Shown piece by piece: positions 45,847 to 54,528 of a stretch of DNA of 64,000 nucleotides. The notes below the pieces were generated by a model, which did not search any database, was not told the origin of the DNA, and saw nothing but the letters and a program-made list of their open reading frames with translations. Within the stretch, counting starts at the first letter, position 1. Every line of letters begins with the position of its first letter. A program made the translations under genes and the position numbers. Source of the stretch: Mangrovimicrobium sp033283265 (GTDB lineage: Bacteria > Pseudomonadota > Gammaproteobacteria > Pseudomonadales > Halieaceae); the NCBI GenBank assembly GCA_033283265.1, contig JAWMQN010000004.1, positions 186,001 through 250,000 of the forward strand, given 5' to 3'.

Positions 45847-46203
45847 TCAGGGCTCGAGGGTGTCGAGCAGCGCGAACCAGCTTTCGTAGTCGGAGCCGGT
45901 GGCGGGCTGCAACTCCAGGCCCGCCAGCCAGTGGGTGGTTGCATCACCGCCGTTGGCGGCCTCCAGCGGCCGGCACCAGCGCACCACGGCGACCAGGATC
46001 AGCGGTGCCTCGCCGCTGGCCTCCACACCGAGGTGGATGAAGGCGCCGAGCGCCAACTCACGATCCAGTTGCAGGCGAATGCCCGAGCGGGAAATGTCCA
46101 GCGCCTGGCAGACGCTGATGGGTTCCTCATTGTCGTTCGAATCCGCTTCGATATAGACGCGATAGCCCGCTGGCAGGCGGGTGTGCTGTCGGTCCAGGTC
46201 CAT
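45847..46203 (-). CDS. PilZ-domain protein
   Basis: ATG 46203 (MDLDRQHTRLPAGYRVYIEAD) is preferred because GGAGAAGAGGGG lies directly before it; an upstream ATG at 46251 would add 16 Asn-rich residues. The 118 aa single PilZ domain contains ALDISRSGIRLQLDRELALGAFIHLGVE and a closing VRWCR...THWLAGLEL. The canonical c-di-GMP motif RxxxR is weak (only RQHTRLP near residue 5), so binding is plausible. Its stop lies 2 bp from the pilU stop, convergent. Confidence 0.85.
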   Translation of the reverse strand: MDLDRQHTRLPAGYRVYIEADSNDNEEPISVCQALDISRSGIRLQLDRELALGAFIHLGVEASGEAPLILVAVVRWCRPLEAANGGDATTHWLAGLELQPATGSDYESWFALLDTLEP

Positions 46204-46254
46204 CCCCTCTTCTCCCCTGTTATCTGTATTGTGAGGATTGTTGTTATGCATCGC

Positions 46255-47955
46255 TTATTGCCCGTGGCGCTGTAGTCGCCGGCGGGCGCGCTCGACTTCG
46301 TCGCGGAAGTTCGAGCGCGTCTCGAGGATATCCACCAGCCCCCCGTCGATCAGCGCCAGGTATTGCTCCTCGTCCAGGCGGCGCAGCTCGACGCCCTTGC
46401 GATTGACGAAAATCACCAGCCTGCGCACCGCGTCGTGCATGGCCAGTTTGGCCAGCAGCGGCGGGTCGATGTCGTGGAAACCGAGCCAGGTCCCGAGCGG
46501 CGGCAGCGGGAGTTCCCTGTGCTCCCGCGCCGGTGCCGTCGGGGCGGCCGCGTCGGGCAGCTGTTGCGGAGCGGGCTCGCGGTTGAGCGCAGTCGCGGGC
46601 GGGGCGCTCGCCTGGCTCGCCGGCGCCTGTCCGGCCGGCGCCCGCTTGACCCCGGCGCTGACGGCCAGCGCGCGACTGAAACTGGCGCCGGAGTGCAACA
46701 GGCTCACCGCCCCGCGGGCGAGCAGCTGGCTGAACTCGGCGAAGCCCATGCTGCGCGGGCGCTGCCCGGAGAGGTGGCTGAGGACCAGTTGCTGTTGTTC
46801 GTCCTGGCGCAGTACGACCTGCAGGCGGGCGGTGAAATCGGCGGATTCGCGCAGCAGCAGCCACTGCTCGGCGGCGATGGTTGCTGGCAGTGCGGGATCG
46901 CCGGCGGGCTGTACCTGAGCGCTGGGTTCGAATTCGATGAGGTCCTGGGCTGCCCGTTCCACTGCCTGGCCGCCCAGCAGGCGCAGTAGCTGGTACTCCA
47001 GCTCGCCCAGTTCCCGGCGCACGGCGTCGGGCTGGTGCTGCAGGCTCAGCAGCCAGCGCTCCAGCAGTTTGCGGATGGCACCGGCCGAGCTGTGCGCATC
47101 TGCACTGCTCGATTCGCCGCCGGGCAGGCGGGCCGTGACGAGGCTCTGCGCGGCCTGTTGCATCTGCGTCCACTGCGCCGACGGGGCGCCGAACTTGAGC
47201 AGCACCAGCTGTGCGCTGTCGAACCAGGGGCCGCGCAGAAAGCGGCCGAAAACCTCCGGCAGGGGCTGCGCGCCGAGGCACTGGTTGATTGCCCCGGCGG
47301 CGGTGGCCCGCGCGTAGTTGCTGCGCATGCGCGCGCGCTCGACATCGGCAACCCGCTGGTTCATGCGCAGGCTGCGGCTTCGCAGGCGCTGTGCGGACTC
47401 GGTCGCCGCGGCCAGCTGCAACTCGCGCTGGCGCGCATCGCCGGCGACAAGCCCGTCGTCGAGCAGGGTGGCGCAGGTCTCGTCGATGAGCTTGACCACG
47501 CTCTCGCCACTGCGGCCCAGCTCCGCCTGCCAGCCGATGGCGGCGTCGTGCAGCGCATCGAGCAGCTGGTGGAGCGGGTGCGCGCCGGGCTGGAGAAACC
47601 GTGGGTCGTTGAGGGCGCTGGCCGCGGCCAGCGGTTTCAGTGCGCGCAGTTTCAGGGCCAGTGTGGGGTCGAGGGGGAATTCCTGTTCCCAGTATGCAAA
47701 GGCGGCGCCGACCCAGCCCAGCAGCGCGCTTTCGGCCGTCGGCGGCAGCGTGGGGTCGCCGACGGCTTCGGCGGCGCGCAGCACGGCGTCCAGCGGCGAG
47801 AGTGCGGTGTCGCTATAGGCGGCGACGTACTCGTCGAGTTCCTCGCGCGCCATGATCTGCGCACCCCGCAACAGGCTTTCCGGGTGGGTAAAGCGCTTGA
47901 GAACCAGTTCGCGAACAGAACTGGCCATGGGAAACATGGCAGCGGGCAACATCAT
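46255..47955 (-). CDS. DUF1631 family protein
   Basis: A 566 aa helical protein, start MMLPAAMFPMASSVRELVLKRF (the third Met, MASSVREL, is an equally good start). The C-terminus LPPLGTWLGFHDIDPPLLAKLAMHDAVRRLVIFVNRKGVELRRLDEEQYLALIDGGLVDIL matches DUF1631, large proteins of unknown function in gammaproteobacteria whose C-terminal part often reads ...RYIFVNRRG. The middle has a long Ala/Pro/Gln linker (residues ~440-490). It is located with a PilZ gene, hinting at a c-di-GMP or surface link. The frame continues cleanly to the zinc-ribbon gene upstream (4-nt overlap). Confidence 0.8.
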   Translation of the reverse strand: MMLPAAMFPMASSVRELVLKRFTHPESLLRGAQIMAREELDEYVAAYSDTALSPLDAVLRAAEAVGDPTLPPTAESALLGWVGAAFAYWEQEFPLDPTLALKLRALKPLAAASALNDPRFLQPGAHPLHQLLDALHDAAIGWQAELGRSGESVVKLIDETCATLLDDGLVAGDARQRELQLAAATESAQRLRSRSLRMNQRVADVERARMRSNYARATAAGAINQCLGAQPLPEVFGRFLRGPWFDSAQLVLLKFGAPSAQWTQMQQAAQSLVTARLPGGESSSADAHSSAGAIRKLLERWLLSLQHQPDAVRRELGELEYQLLRLLGGQAVERAAQDLIEFEPSAQVQPAGDPALPATIAAEQWLLLRESADFTARLQVVLRQDEQQQLVLSHLSGQRPRSMGFAEFSQLLARGAVSLLHSGASFSRALAVSAGVKRAPAGQAPASQASAPPATALNREPAPQQLPDAAAPTAPAREHRELPLPPLGTWLGFHDIDPPLLAKLAMHDAVRRLVIFVNRKGVELRRLDEEQYLALIDGGLVDILETRSNFRDEVERARRRLQRHGQ

Positions 47956-48161
47956 GAAAAGAAAATTTTGTGCAGGATCATTAGCAGCAGGACAGTCCAG
48001 GAAATCACCAGTGCGGCGCGCTGGAACTTTTTGCCCGACGGGCTCTCCGTCGTCGTTGGGTCAGTGCCGCGCTGGACATTGAAAGAGCCGCATGCGGCGC
48101 ACTCGCCGGACGGTCCGCTTTTTTGCCCCCGGTAGCTGCAGTCCCTGCACTGGTAGCTCAT
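47952..48161 (-). CDS. zinc-ribbon plus single-TM small protein
   Basis: A 69 aa protein: an N-terminal four-Cys zinc ribbon (YQCRDCSYRG ... GECAACGSF), a polar linker, and a C-terminal transmembrane helix (AALVISWTVLLLMILHKIFF). Its stop overlaps the DUF1631 start by 4 nt, so the two are coupled. The function is unknown; the ribbon-then-anchor design is compatible with a membrane-tethered adaptor. Confidence 0.75.
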   Translation of the reverse strand: MSYQCRDCSYRGQKSGPSGECAACGSFNVQRGTDPTTTESPSGKKFQRAALVISWTVLLLMILHKIFFS

Positions 48162-48166
48162 GGTGA

Positions 48167-49573
48167 TCAGCGAACGCTCTTCAGCAGTTGTTCGACGACT
48201 CTCTCAAGTTGCTTCAGGTTATTGCATTCGGCGCTGAAATGACAGGCGCTGCGGTAGCGATTCATCTCGGAATCGCCACTTTTCCAGTTATTTCTCGATT
48301 CGGGGTTGAGCCAGATCACCCGGTTGGCGCGCCGGTACAGCTTCTGCAGCAGGTCCAAGCGGGCGTCGCCGTAGTTGTTGCGCGCGTCGCCGAGGATGAT
48401 GATGGTAGAGCCGCTGCGGATATCGTCGAAGGCGAGGTTGACGAAGTCCTGCAAGGAGCTGCCGTAGTCGGTGGCGCCGCTGTACTGCTGCCGGGCAATC
48501 TCGATGGCCTGCGCGGGCGGGTGGCTGGCGAACAGGCCGCTGATTTCACCGAGGCGGTTGGCGAAGGCGAAACTGCGTACCTTCGGCAGCACGTCCTGCA
48601 GGCTGTACAGGAATAACAGCAGGAACTGCGCGTAGGGTGCGACGGAGCCGCTGACGTCACAAAGCGCGAATACCTGGGGCCGCTCGCGGCGGATGCGGCG
48701 CCAGCGCAGGTCGAACATCAGGCCGTCGTGGGCGATGCCCTGCTGCATGGTGCGGCGCACGTCCAGCTGGCCGCGCCGGGCGACCCGCCGGCGCGGCGCG
48801 TAGCGGGCGGCGAGCTTGCGCGCCATGCGCCGCACCAGCGCCTCGACCTGCTGCATGTAGCCGAGTTCGATATTGCTCAGGCGCGCCTGCTTGAGCATGT
48901 CCTCGATCAGGCGCTGGTTCTTGCCCTCGGCGTGCAAGAGGTACTGCTGGTCGATGAAGTCGCCGATCTGCTCGCGCAGCAGGTCGCGGTAGCGCTTGAG
49001 CTCTTCCGCCGCCGGGCTGTGGCGGCTTTCCAGCCGCGCCACGCCCTCGCGCAGCTGTTCTTCGCCCAGCGCGGCGAGGATGCGCCGGCGGTATAGCCCT
49101 TTCTGTGTGAACAGGCGGATATCCGGCAGGTCGGCGCGCCGGGCGGCCTGGCTGATGGCCAGATTGAGGGCGCTGCGGTCCTGGTCCAGCAGCGCCGCCA
49201 GCAGCGGCGTCTCCAGTAGCTGGGCGGTGGCCGGGTCCTGCTGCGCCGCCTCGCGCAGCTGTGGCGACCCGCCGCCACCCCCGCTGGCCCGGGCCTGGCC
49301 GGGCATGGCCTGTGCGGTGCTTGCGGCAAGCAGTTCGGTGTTGAGCGCCGGCGCGGCCTTGTGCGGGTTGAAGAAGCGGTCGAAGCAGATATCGAACTGG
49401 ACGCGCTCGGCCTCGCCCTTGGCCAGGGCCATCGCCAGGCCGTTGCGCAGGCGGTCCTTTTCCTCGTAGCCGAGCAGGGCGGCGATGCGCACCGCGTCGA
49501 GGGATTCGGCGGGGGATATCGGCAGGTTGTGCGAGCGCAGGATGCGGATGAAGCTGACCAGGCTACCCGGCAT
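48167..49573 (-). CDS. VWA-domain CoxE-like protein
   Basis: A 468 aa protein. The N-terminal half (SFIRILRSHNLPISPAESLDAVRIAALLG) is the CoxE-type leader and the C-terminal half a von Willebrand A domain with a MIDAS-like VFALCDVSGSVAPYAQFLLLFLYSL (DxSxS) followed by GATDYGSSL and IIILGDARNN. Such proteins work with a MoxR AAA ATPase as a chaperone-like metal or cofactor insertion pair. The matching MoxR gene is immediately upstream (3-bp gap). Confidence 0.9.
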   Translation of the reverse strand: MPGSLVSFIRILRSHNLPISPAESLDAVRIAALLGYEEKDRLRNGLAMALAKGEAERVQFDICFDRFFNPHKAAPALNTELLAASTAQAMPGQARASGGGGGSPQLREAAQQDPATAQLLETPLLAALLDQDRSALNLAISQAARRADLPDIRLFTQKGLYRRRILAALGEEQLREGVARLESRHSPAAEELKRYRDLLREQIGDFIDQQYLLHAEGKNQRLIEDMLKQARLSNIELGYMQQVEALVRRMARKLAARYAPRRRVARRGQLDVRRTMQQGIAHDGLMFDLRWRRIRRERPQVFALCDVSGSVAPYAQFLLLFLYSLQDVLPKVRSFAFANRLGEISGLFASHPPAQAIEIARQQYSGATDYGSSLQDFVNLAFDDIRSGSTIIILGDARNNYGDARLDLLQKLYRRANRVIWLNPESRNNWKSGDSEMNRYRSACHFSAECNNLKQLERVVEQLLKSVR

Positions 49574-49576
49574 GGT

Positions 49577-50518
49577 CTAGTCGCCGCGGGCTTCGCGCAG
49601 CAGTGCGGGCACTTCGGCGCCAGCGGTTTCCATGTCGTCCTCGTACTTGAGCAGGACATTGAGGGTGTCGCGCACCAGGGCCTCGTCGAGCTTGCCGGCG
49701 TAGAGCAGCAGCAGGCTGCGGGCCCAGTCGATGGTCTCCGAGATCGCCGGCACCTTTTTCAGGTCCAGCCCGCGCAGGCCGTGCACGAAGGCCACCAGCT
49801 GGTGGCGCAGCTCGGCGTCGATGTCCGGCACCCGGCTGCGCACGATGCGCTCCTCCAGGTCCACGCTGGGGAAGGGGATGTAGAGGTGCAGGCAGCGGCG
49901 TTTCAGGGCGTCGGAGATATCCCGGGTGTTGTTGCTGGTGAGGAAGACCATCGGCGAAGTGCGCGCCTTGACCGTGCCGATCTCCGGGATCGAGATCTGG
50001 TAGTCGGAGAGAATCTCCAGTAGCAGTGCCTCGAACTCGTAGTCGGACTTGTCGACCTCGTCGATCAGCAGCACCGCGCCCTGCTCCTGTTGCAGGGCGT
50101 TGAGCAGTGGCCGCGGCTCGAGGAACTCCTCGGAATAGAAGATATCGCCGAACTGGTGCAGGCGTTCCACGGATTCGGCGAGGTCGTGTGCGCCCTGCAG
50201 CAGGTCGCCGAGCTTTTCCTTCAGCACCTGCGTGTAGAGCAGCTGCTTGCTGTACTTCCACTCGTACAGGGCCTTGCTCTCGTCGAGGCCCTCGTAGCAC
50301 TGCAGGCGCACCAGGGGGACGTTGAGCAGGCTGGCAGAGGTCTTGGCCAACTCGGTCTTGCCGACCCCGGGAGGTCCCTCGACCAGCACCGGCTTGCGCA
50401 ACTGGAAGGCGAGATAGACCGCGGTGGCGATACTCTCGGAACAGATATAGCCGATGGATTCGAAGCCCTGCTGGATCGCCTTCACGGAGGCGAGTTGCGG
50501 GAAGTTTTCTGTTTGCAC
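49577..50518 (-). CDS. MoxR-family AAA ATPase
   Basis: GTG 50518 gives VQTENFPQLASVKAIQQGFESIGYICSESIA; GAAGGA lies ~10 bp before it. The 313 aa MoxR ATPase has Walker A EGPPGVGKTELAKT (~48-55), Walker B GAVLLIDEVDKSDYEFE, sensor VFLTSNNTRDISDALKRRC and an arginine-finger region. It pairs with the VWA gene. In other bacteria such pairs mature metalloenzymes. Here the upstream neighbour is moaA, 35 bp away. Confidence 0.93.
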   Translation of the reverse strand: MQTENFPQLASVKAIQQGFESIGYICSESIATAVYLAFQLRKPVLVEGPPGVGKTELAKTSASLLNVPLVRLQCYEGLDESKALYEWKYSKQLLYTQVLKEKLGDLLQGAHDLAESVERLHQFGDIFYSEEFLEPRPLLNALQQEQGAVLLIDEVDKSDYEFEALLLEILSDYQISIPEIGTVKARTSPMVFLTSNNTRDISDALKRRCLHLYIPFPSVDLEERIVRSRVPDIDAELRHQLVAFVHGLRGLDLKKVPAISETIDWARSLLLLYAGKLDEALVRDTLNVLLKYEDDMETAGAEVPALLREARGD

Positions 50519-50553
50519 TTTGTAGTTTTCCTTCTCGGCGGGCTCGCGGGAGG

Positions 50554-51564
50554 TCAGCCGCCGGTGGCGTTCATGAATCGCAGAATCTGTGGTTCTTCGC
50601 TGTTGTCGAAGTAGTGGCGCTCGGGCTTGATGGCCATGGCCTCGACAATCGCCCACTTGAGCTTTTCCAGCGTATAGCCCTCGGCCCGCAGCACCGCGCG
50701 CAGGTCCACCGAGTGCTCGTTGCCGAGGCAGAGCAGCAGGCGGCCCTCCGCCGTGACCCGCACCCGGTTGCACAGGTGGCAGAAGTTGGCGCTGTGGGGG
50801 GAGATGAAACCGACCCGGCTGCCGGAGCCGGCCATGCGGTAGTAGCGCGAGGGGCCGCCGCTGCCGCTCGGATCGCCCTCCGCCTCCAGCGCATAACGCT
50901 GGCCGATCAGGCCGCGCAATTCCTCGCTGCTGCAGAAAGTCAGCGCGCGGTCGTGGTCGTCGATCAGGCCGAGGGGCATTTCCTCGATAAAGGCGATATC
51001 GATACCGCGGTCCCGGGCGAACTCGACCAGGTCGAGCGCCTCGTCCTCGTTGCGCCCCTTGAGAATCACCGCGTTGATCTTGAGCCCGCTGAAACCCGCC
51101 GCGATGGCCGCGTCGATACCCGCGATCACCTGGTCGAGGTTGCCGTAGCGGGTCAGCTGGCGGAATTTGCGCGGCTTCAGGCTGTCCAGGCTGACGTTGA
51201 TGCGCTTGACACCCGCGGCCTTCAGCGCGGGGGCGAGGCGCTGCAACTGCGAGCCGTTGCTGGTCAAGGCCAGCTGGTCGAGGCCGGGCAACTTGCCGAG
51301 GCGCTCGACCAGCGACATCACGTTGTTGCGAATCAGCGGCTCGCCGCCGGTGAGCCTGATCTTCTCCACCCCGAGTTCGGAGAAGGCACGGCCGACCTGG
51401 TAGAGCTCCTCCAGGGTGAGCACGTCTTTCTTCGGCACGAATTCCATGTCCTCCGCCATGCAGTAGACACAGCGGAAGTCGCAGCGATCCGTCACCGAAA
51501 GGCGCAGGTAGTTGACGCGGCGGCCGAAGCGATCGATCAGGCTGGAGGGTAAAACGTTGTTCAT
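50554..51564 (-). CDS. moaA: GTP 3',8-cyclase MoaA (molybdenum cofactor biosynthesis)
   Basis: A 336 aa radical-SAM enzyme. The N-terminal cluster is C28/C32/C35 in CDFRCVYC, and the C-terminal cluster is CHLCNRVRVTAEGRLLLC. The LTGGEPL motif and the terminal GG (ATGG) are present. It converts GTP to 3',8-cH2GTP, the first MoCo step with MoaC (not in the window). Co-directional with the MoxR/VWA pair, which may serve a molybdoenzyme; that link is inference. Confidence 0.95.
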   Translation of the reverse strand: MNNVLPSSLIDRFGRRVNYLRLSVTDRCDFRCVYCMAEDMEFVPKKDVLTLEELYQVGRAFSELGVEKIRLTGGEPLIRNNVMSLVERLGKLPGLDQLALTSNGSQLQRLAPALKAAGVKRINVSLDSLKPRKFRQLTRYGNLDQVIAGIDAAIAAGFSGLKINAVILKGRNEDEALDLVEFARDRGIDIAFIEEMPLGLIDDHDRALTFCSSEELRGLIGQRYALEAEGDPSGSGGPSRYYRMAGSGSRVGFISPHSANFCHLCNRVRVTAEGRLLLCLGNEHSVDLRAVLRAEGYTLEKLKWAIVEAMAIKPERHYFDNSEEPQILRFMNATGG

Positions 51565-51642
51565 CCGGCCAGTTTATTCCCCGGGGCGTCCGGATGCCAC
51601 TCCGGAACAACACCCCACTACGGAGTGCCATGGGTAGCGACG

Positions 51643-51750
51643 ATGCACCGAATCCCCCTGGCGAAACCGTTAGGCGACAGGACGTCGCCGCTCGAGCCTG
51701 CACATGGATGTGCGCTTTTTGGCGTGTTTCGCCAGGGGGATTCGGTGCAT
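51643..51750 (+). repeat. nested inverted repeat, 58-nt core type (element D)
   Basis: Arms 51643-51667 and 51726-51750 are perfect 25-bp inverted repeats (ATGCACCGAATCCCCCTGGC then GAAAC). The 58-nt core 51668-51725 matches elements A, B and C; its second hairpin has GCACAT...ATGTGC in place of GTACAT...ATGTAC, a compensated base pair. It lies in the divergent gap between moaA and the transporter gene. Confidence 0.9.
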
Positions 51751-51919
51751 TGGCGCGGGAGGTTGGCACCGGGAGGAGTAGCCCGAAGGAATGACGCACC
51801 CGGCACAAGCGCGAACGGGCCGTGGTGCGGCTGCAGCCCCAGGCTTTACAGAGTGAGTTGTCTGCGACAGCATTTACCTTGCGCGCCACGTGTCTGGTGC
51901 GACAGGGGAGACAACAATA

Positions 51920-53290
51920 ATGCGTCATTGGACGATTGCAGCGGGATTGCTCGCGGCTGCAGGGACCGGATTGGGGATGAGCGCAGCGGGGCAGGGCGGG
52001 GAGGTCGCCTTCGTCGCCGGGCTCGCCGTGCTGTGCGTGATCTGGTGGGTGTTCGAGCCGATACCCATACCCGCAACCTCCCTGTTACCGCTGGCCCTGC
52101 TGCCCCTGTTCGGCGTGCTGACCCCGGCGGAAGTCGGCCAGGCCTACGGCTCGCCGATTATCCTGCTGCTGCTCGGCGGCTTCATGCTGTCCAAGGCGAT
52201 GGAGCAGTCCGGCGCGCACCGGCGTGTGGCGATCGGCATGGTGCGGCTGGTGGGCTGTGGCAGCGCGCCGCGCCTGGTGCTCGGCTTCATGCTCGCCGCC
52301 GCCGCCCTGAGCATGTGGATTTCCAATACCGCGACCACCCTGATGCTGCTGCCGGTGGCGCTCGCCGTGCTCGACGCCAGCCCCGACCGCAAGCAACTGG
52401 TGGCGCCGCTGCTGCTGGGTCTCGCCTACGCCGCCAGCGTCGGCGGCATCGGCACCCCGATCGGCACGCCGCCCAACCTGATATTCATGCAGGTGTTCGA
52501 GGAAAGTACCGGGCGCAGCATCAGTTTTACCCAGTGGATGAGCTGGGGTGTGCCGGTAGTGGTGGTGATGGTGCCCCTCATGGCCGCCTACCTGACCCGG
52601 AGCCTGCGCGGCCCGGTGGTGGTCGACCTGCCCAGTGTCGGCAACTGGCGCCCGGAGGAACAACGGGTACTGGCGGTGTTCCTGCTCACCGCCCTGGCCT
52701 GGATCACCCGGGTCGAGCCCTTCGGCGGCTGGAGCGCCTGGCTGGACCTGCCCCAGGCCAACGACGCCTCGGTGGCGCTGGTGGCGGTGATACTGCTGTT
52801 CCTGCTGCCCAACGGGCGCGACGGGCGCCTGCTGGAATGGGAAAAGGCAGTGGAGATTCCCTGGGGCACGCTGCTGCTGTTCGGCGGCGGCATCTGCCTG
52901 GCCAAGGGCTTCGTCAATTCAGGCCTCAGCGAACTGGTGGGCGGGGTCTTCGCCGGCTTCCACGGCGTACATCTCTACCTGTTGGTCCTGCTGGTGGCGC
53001 TGGTGGTCACCTTCATGACCGAGACCACCTCCAACACCGCGAGTACCACGCTGTTGATGCCGATTCTTGCGGCGGTCGGTATCGGTATGGGCATCGCCCC
53101 CGAGATTCTCATGGTGCCGGCGGCGATGAGCGCCAGCTGTGCCTTCATGCTGCCGGTGGCGACGGCGCCCAATACGGTGGTCTTCGGCAGCGGCCAGATC
53201 AGTACCGCGCGGATGGCCCGCGCGGGCTTTGCCCTGAACCTGGTCGGGGCAGTGGTGATCAGTGTGGTGTGCTACGTCGCACTGGTGTGA
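51920..53290 (+). CDS. DASS-family (SLC13) anion transporter
   Basis: A 456 aa inner-membrane protein from ATG 51920 (MRHWTIAAGLLAAAGTGLG), with about 12 hydrophobic segments. WWVFEPIPIPATSLLPLALLPLFGVL, the SNT motif in MWISNTATTLMLLPVA, GGIGTPIGTPPN and the second-repeat TETTSNTASTTLLMP identify the divalent anion:sodium symporter family (dicarboxylates, sulfate or citrate). The substrate is unresolved. Oriented away from moaA and the repeat element D. Confidence 0.92.
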   Translation: MRHWTIAAGLLAAAGTGLGMSAAGQGGEVAFVAGLAVLCVIWWVFEPIPIPATSLLPLALLPLFGVLTPAEVGQAYGSPIILLLLGGFMLSKAMEQSGAHRRVAIGMVRLVGCGSAPRLVLGFMLAAAALSMWISNTATTLMLLPVALAVLDASPDRKQLVAPLLLGLAYAASVGGIGTPIGTPPNLIFMQVFEESTGRSISFTQWMSWGVPVVVVMVPLMAAYLTRSLRGPVVVDLPSVGNWRPEEQRVLAVFLLTALAWITRVEPFGGWSAWLDLPQANDASVALVAVILLFLLPNGRDGRLLEWEKAVEIPWGTLLLFGGGICLAKGFVNSGLSELVGGVFAGFHGVHLYLLVLLVALVVTFMTETTSNTASTTLLMPILAAVGIGMGIAPEILMVPAAMSASCAFMLPVATAPNTVVFGSGQISTARMARAGFALNLVGAVVISVVCYVALV

Positions 53291-53300
53291 AATTGGCAGG

Positions 53301-53333
53301 GGCAGCGCACGGGGCCGGGCCGCGTGCGCTGCC
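53301..53333. terminator. bidirectional terminator-like hairpin
   Basis: GGCAGCGCACG (53301-53311) pairs perfectly with CGTGCGCTGCC (53323-53333) between two convergent stop codons (transporter and peroxiredoxin). No T-run is present on either strand. Confidence 0.6.
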
Positions 53334-53344
53334 GGCGGGCCCGC

Positions 53345-53824
53345 TCAGAGCAGGCCGAGGATGGTTTCGGCGGAGCTGACGTCGATGCCCGGGCCGGGTT
53401 CCACATTGAGGTGGGTGACGACACCGTCCTCGGCGATCAGCGCGTAGCGCTGGCTGCGGGTGCCGAGGCCGAAGCCGCTGGCGTCCAGTTCCAGGCCCAG
53501 CGCGGCGGTGAACTGACCCATGCCGTCGGCCAGCATCAGCAGTTCCTCGGCGTTTTGCGCCTTGCCCCAGGCGCCCATGACGAAGGCGTCGTTCACCGCG
53601 ATACAGGCAATGGTGTCGACGCCGGCGGCCTTGATCTTGTCCGCGTTGACCACGAAGCCGGGCAGGTGGGTGTTGGAGCAGCCGGGGGTAAACGCGCCGG
53701 GCACGGCGAACATGACAACTTTCTTGCCGTCGAAAATCTCGGCGGTGCTGATATCCTGCGGGCCCTCGGCGGTCATGGTTTTCAGGGTGGCTGCGGGGAT
53801 TTTGTCGCCAACTTTGATGGTCAT
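53345..53824 (-). CDS. peroxiredoxin (Prx5/hybrid Prx type)
   Basis: ATG 53824 gives MTIKVGDKIPAATLKTM; a longer frame upstream is non-conserved. The 159 aa protein has the peroxidatic Cys in VPGAFTPGCSNTHLPGF (~residue 48), the catalytic Thr/Arg environment and AVNDAFVMGAWGKAQ, RYALIAEDGVVTHLNVEPG, typical of atypical two-Cys/AhpC-TSA Prx5 enzymes that reduce hydroperoxides. Divergent from the methyltransferase gene across 50 bp. Confidence 0.93.
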   Translation of the reverse strand: MTIKVGDKIPAATLKTMTAEGPQDISTAEIFDGKKVVMFAVPGAFTPGCSNTHLPGFVVNADKIKAAGVDTIACIAVNDAFVMGAWGKAQNAEELLMLADGMGQFTAALGLELDASGFGLGTRSQRYALIAEDGVVTHLNVEPGPGIDVSSAETILGLL

Positions 53825-53874
53825 CTTATGGACTCCTGTTGCGGGGTGGATAGGTCGAGAGGGGAATATAGCAG

Positions 53875-54522
53875 ATGAAGAGTGACTTGCCTTGCCCCCT
53901 CTGCGGCGGCGCGCAAAGCACCCTGTTCCAGCGCGACCGGCGGCGGGAATACCGGCGCTGTGAACGTTGCGCACTGGTGTTTGTCGCCCCGGAGTACCAT
54001 CTCACCAGCGCGCAGGAAAAGGCCGAGTACGATCTCCACCGCAATGAGGTCGACGACCCCGGCTACCGGCGCTTCCTCTCCCGCCTGGCGCAGCCGCTGT
54101 TGCAGCGCCTGCCGGTGGCGGCCCGCGGGCTCGACTTCGGCTGCGGCCCCGGCCCGGCCCTGGCAGCAATGCTGGAGGAGGCCGGGCACTCAGTGGCGCT
54201 TTACGACCTTTTCTACCAGCCGGACGCCACCGTGCTCGCGCACAGGTACCAGTTCATCACCGCCACCGAGGTGGTGGAGCACCTGCAGCAGCCGGGGCGC
54301 GAATTGCAGCGGCTCTGGGAGTTGCTGGAGCCCGGTGGTGTGCTCGGCATCATGACCAAGCTGGTGCGCGACCGCGAGGCCTTTGCCAGCTGGCACTACA
54401 AGAACGACCCCACTCACGTGTGTTTTTTCAGTGAGCGGACCTGGCAGTGGTGGGCGGCGCGGCAGGGTGCGCAGCTGGAGCGTATCGGCGCGGACGTGAT
54501 CCTGTTGCAGCGGGTTGCCTGA
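53875..54522 (+). CDS. SAM-dependent methyltransferase with N-terminal zinc ribbon
   Basis: A 215 aa protein. Two Cys pairs at the N-terminus (CPLCGG and CERCAL) look like a small zinc ribbon. The class I methyltransferase core begins ARGLDFGCGPGPALAAMLEEAGHSVALYD, with motif ATEVVEHLQQPGRELQRLWELLEPGGVLGIMT. It resembles the methyltransferase_11/23 type that acts on small molecules or lipids. The TetR gene follows convergently. Confidence 0.85.
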   Translation: MKSDLPCPLCGGAQSTLFQRDRRREYRRCERCALVFVAPEYHLTSAQEKAEYDLHRNEVDDPGYRRFLSRLAQPLLQRLPVAARGLDFGCGPGPALAAMLEEAGHSVALYDLFYQPDATVLAHRYQFITATEVVEHLQQPGRELQRLWELLEPGGVLGIMTKLVRDREAFASWHYKNDPTHVCFFSERTWQWWAARQGAQLERIGADVILLQRVA

Positions 54523-54528
54523 GCGCGG

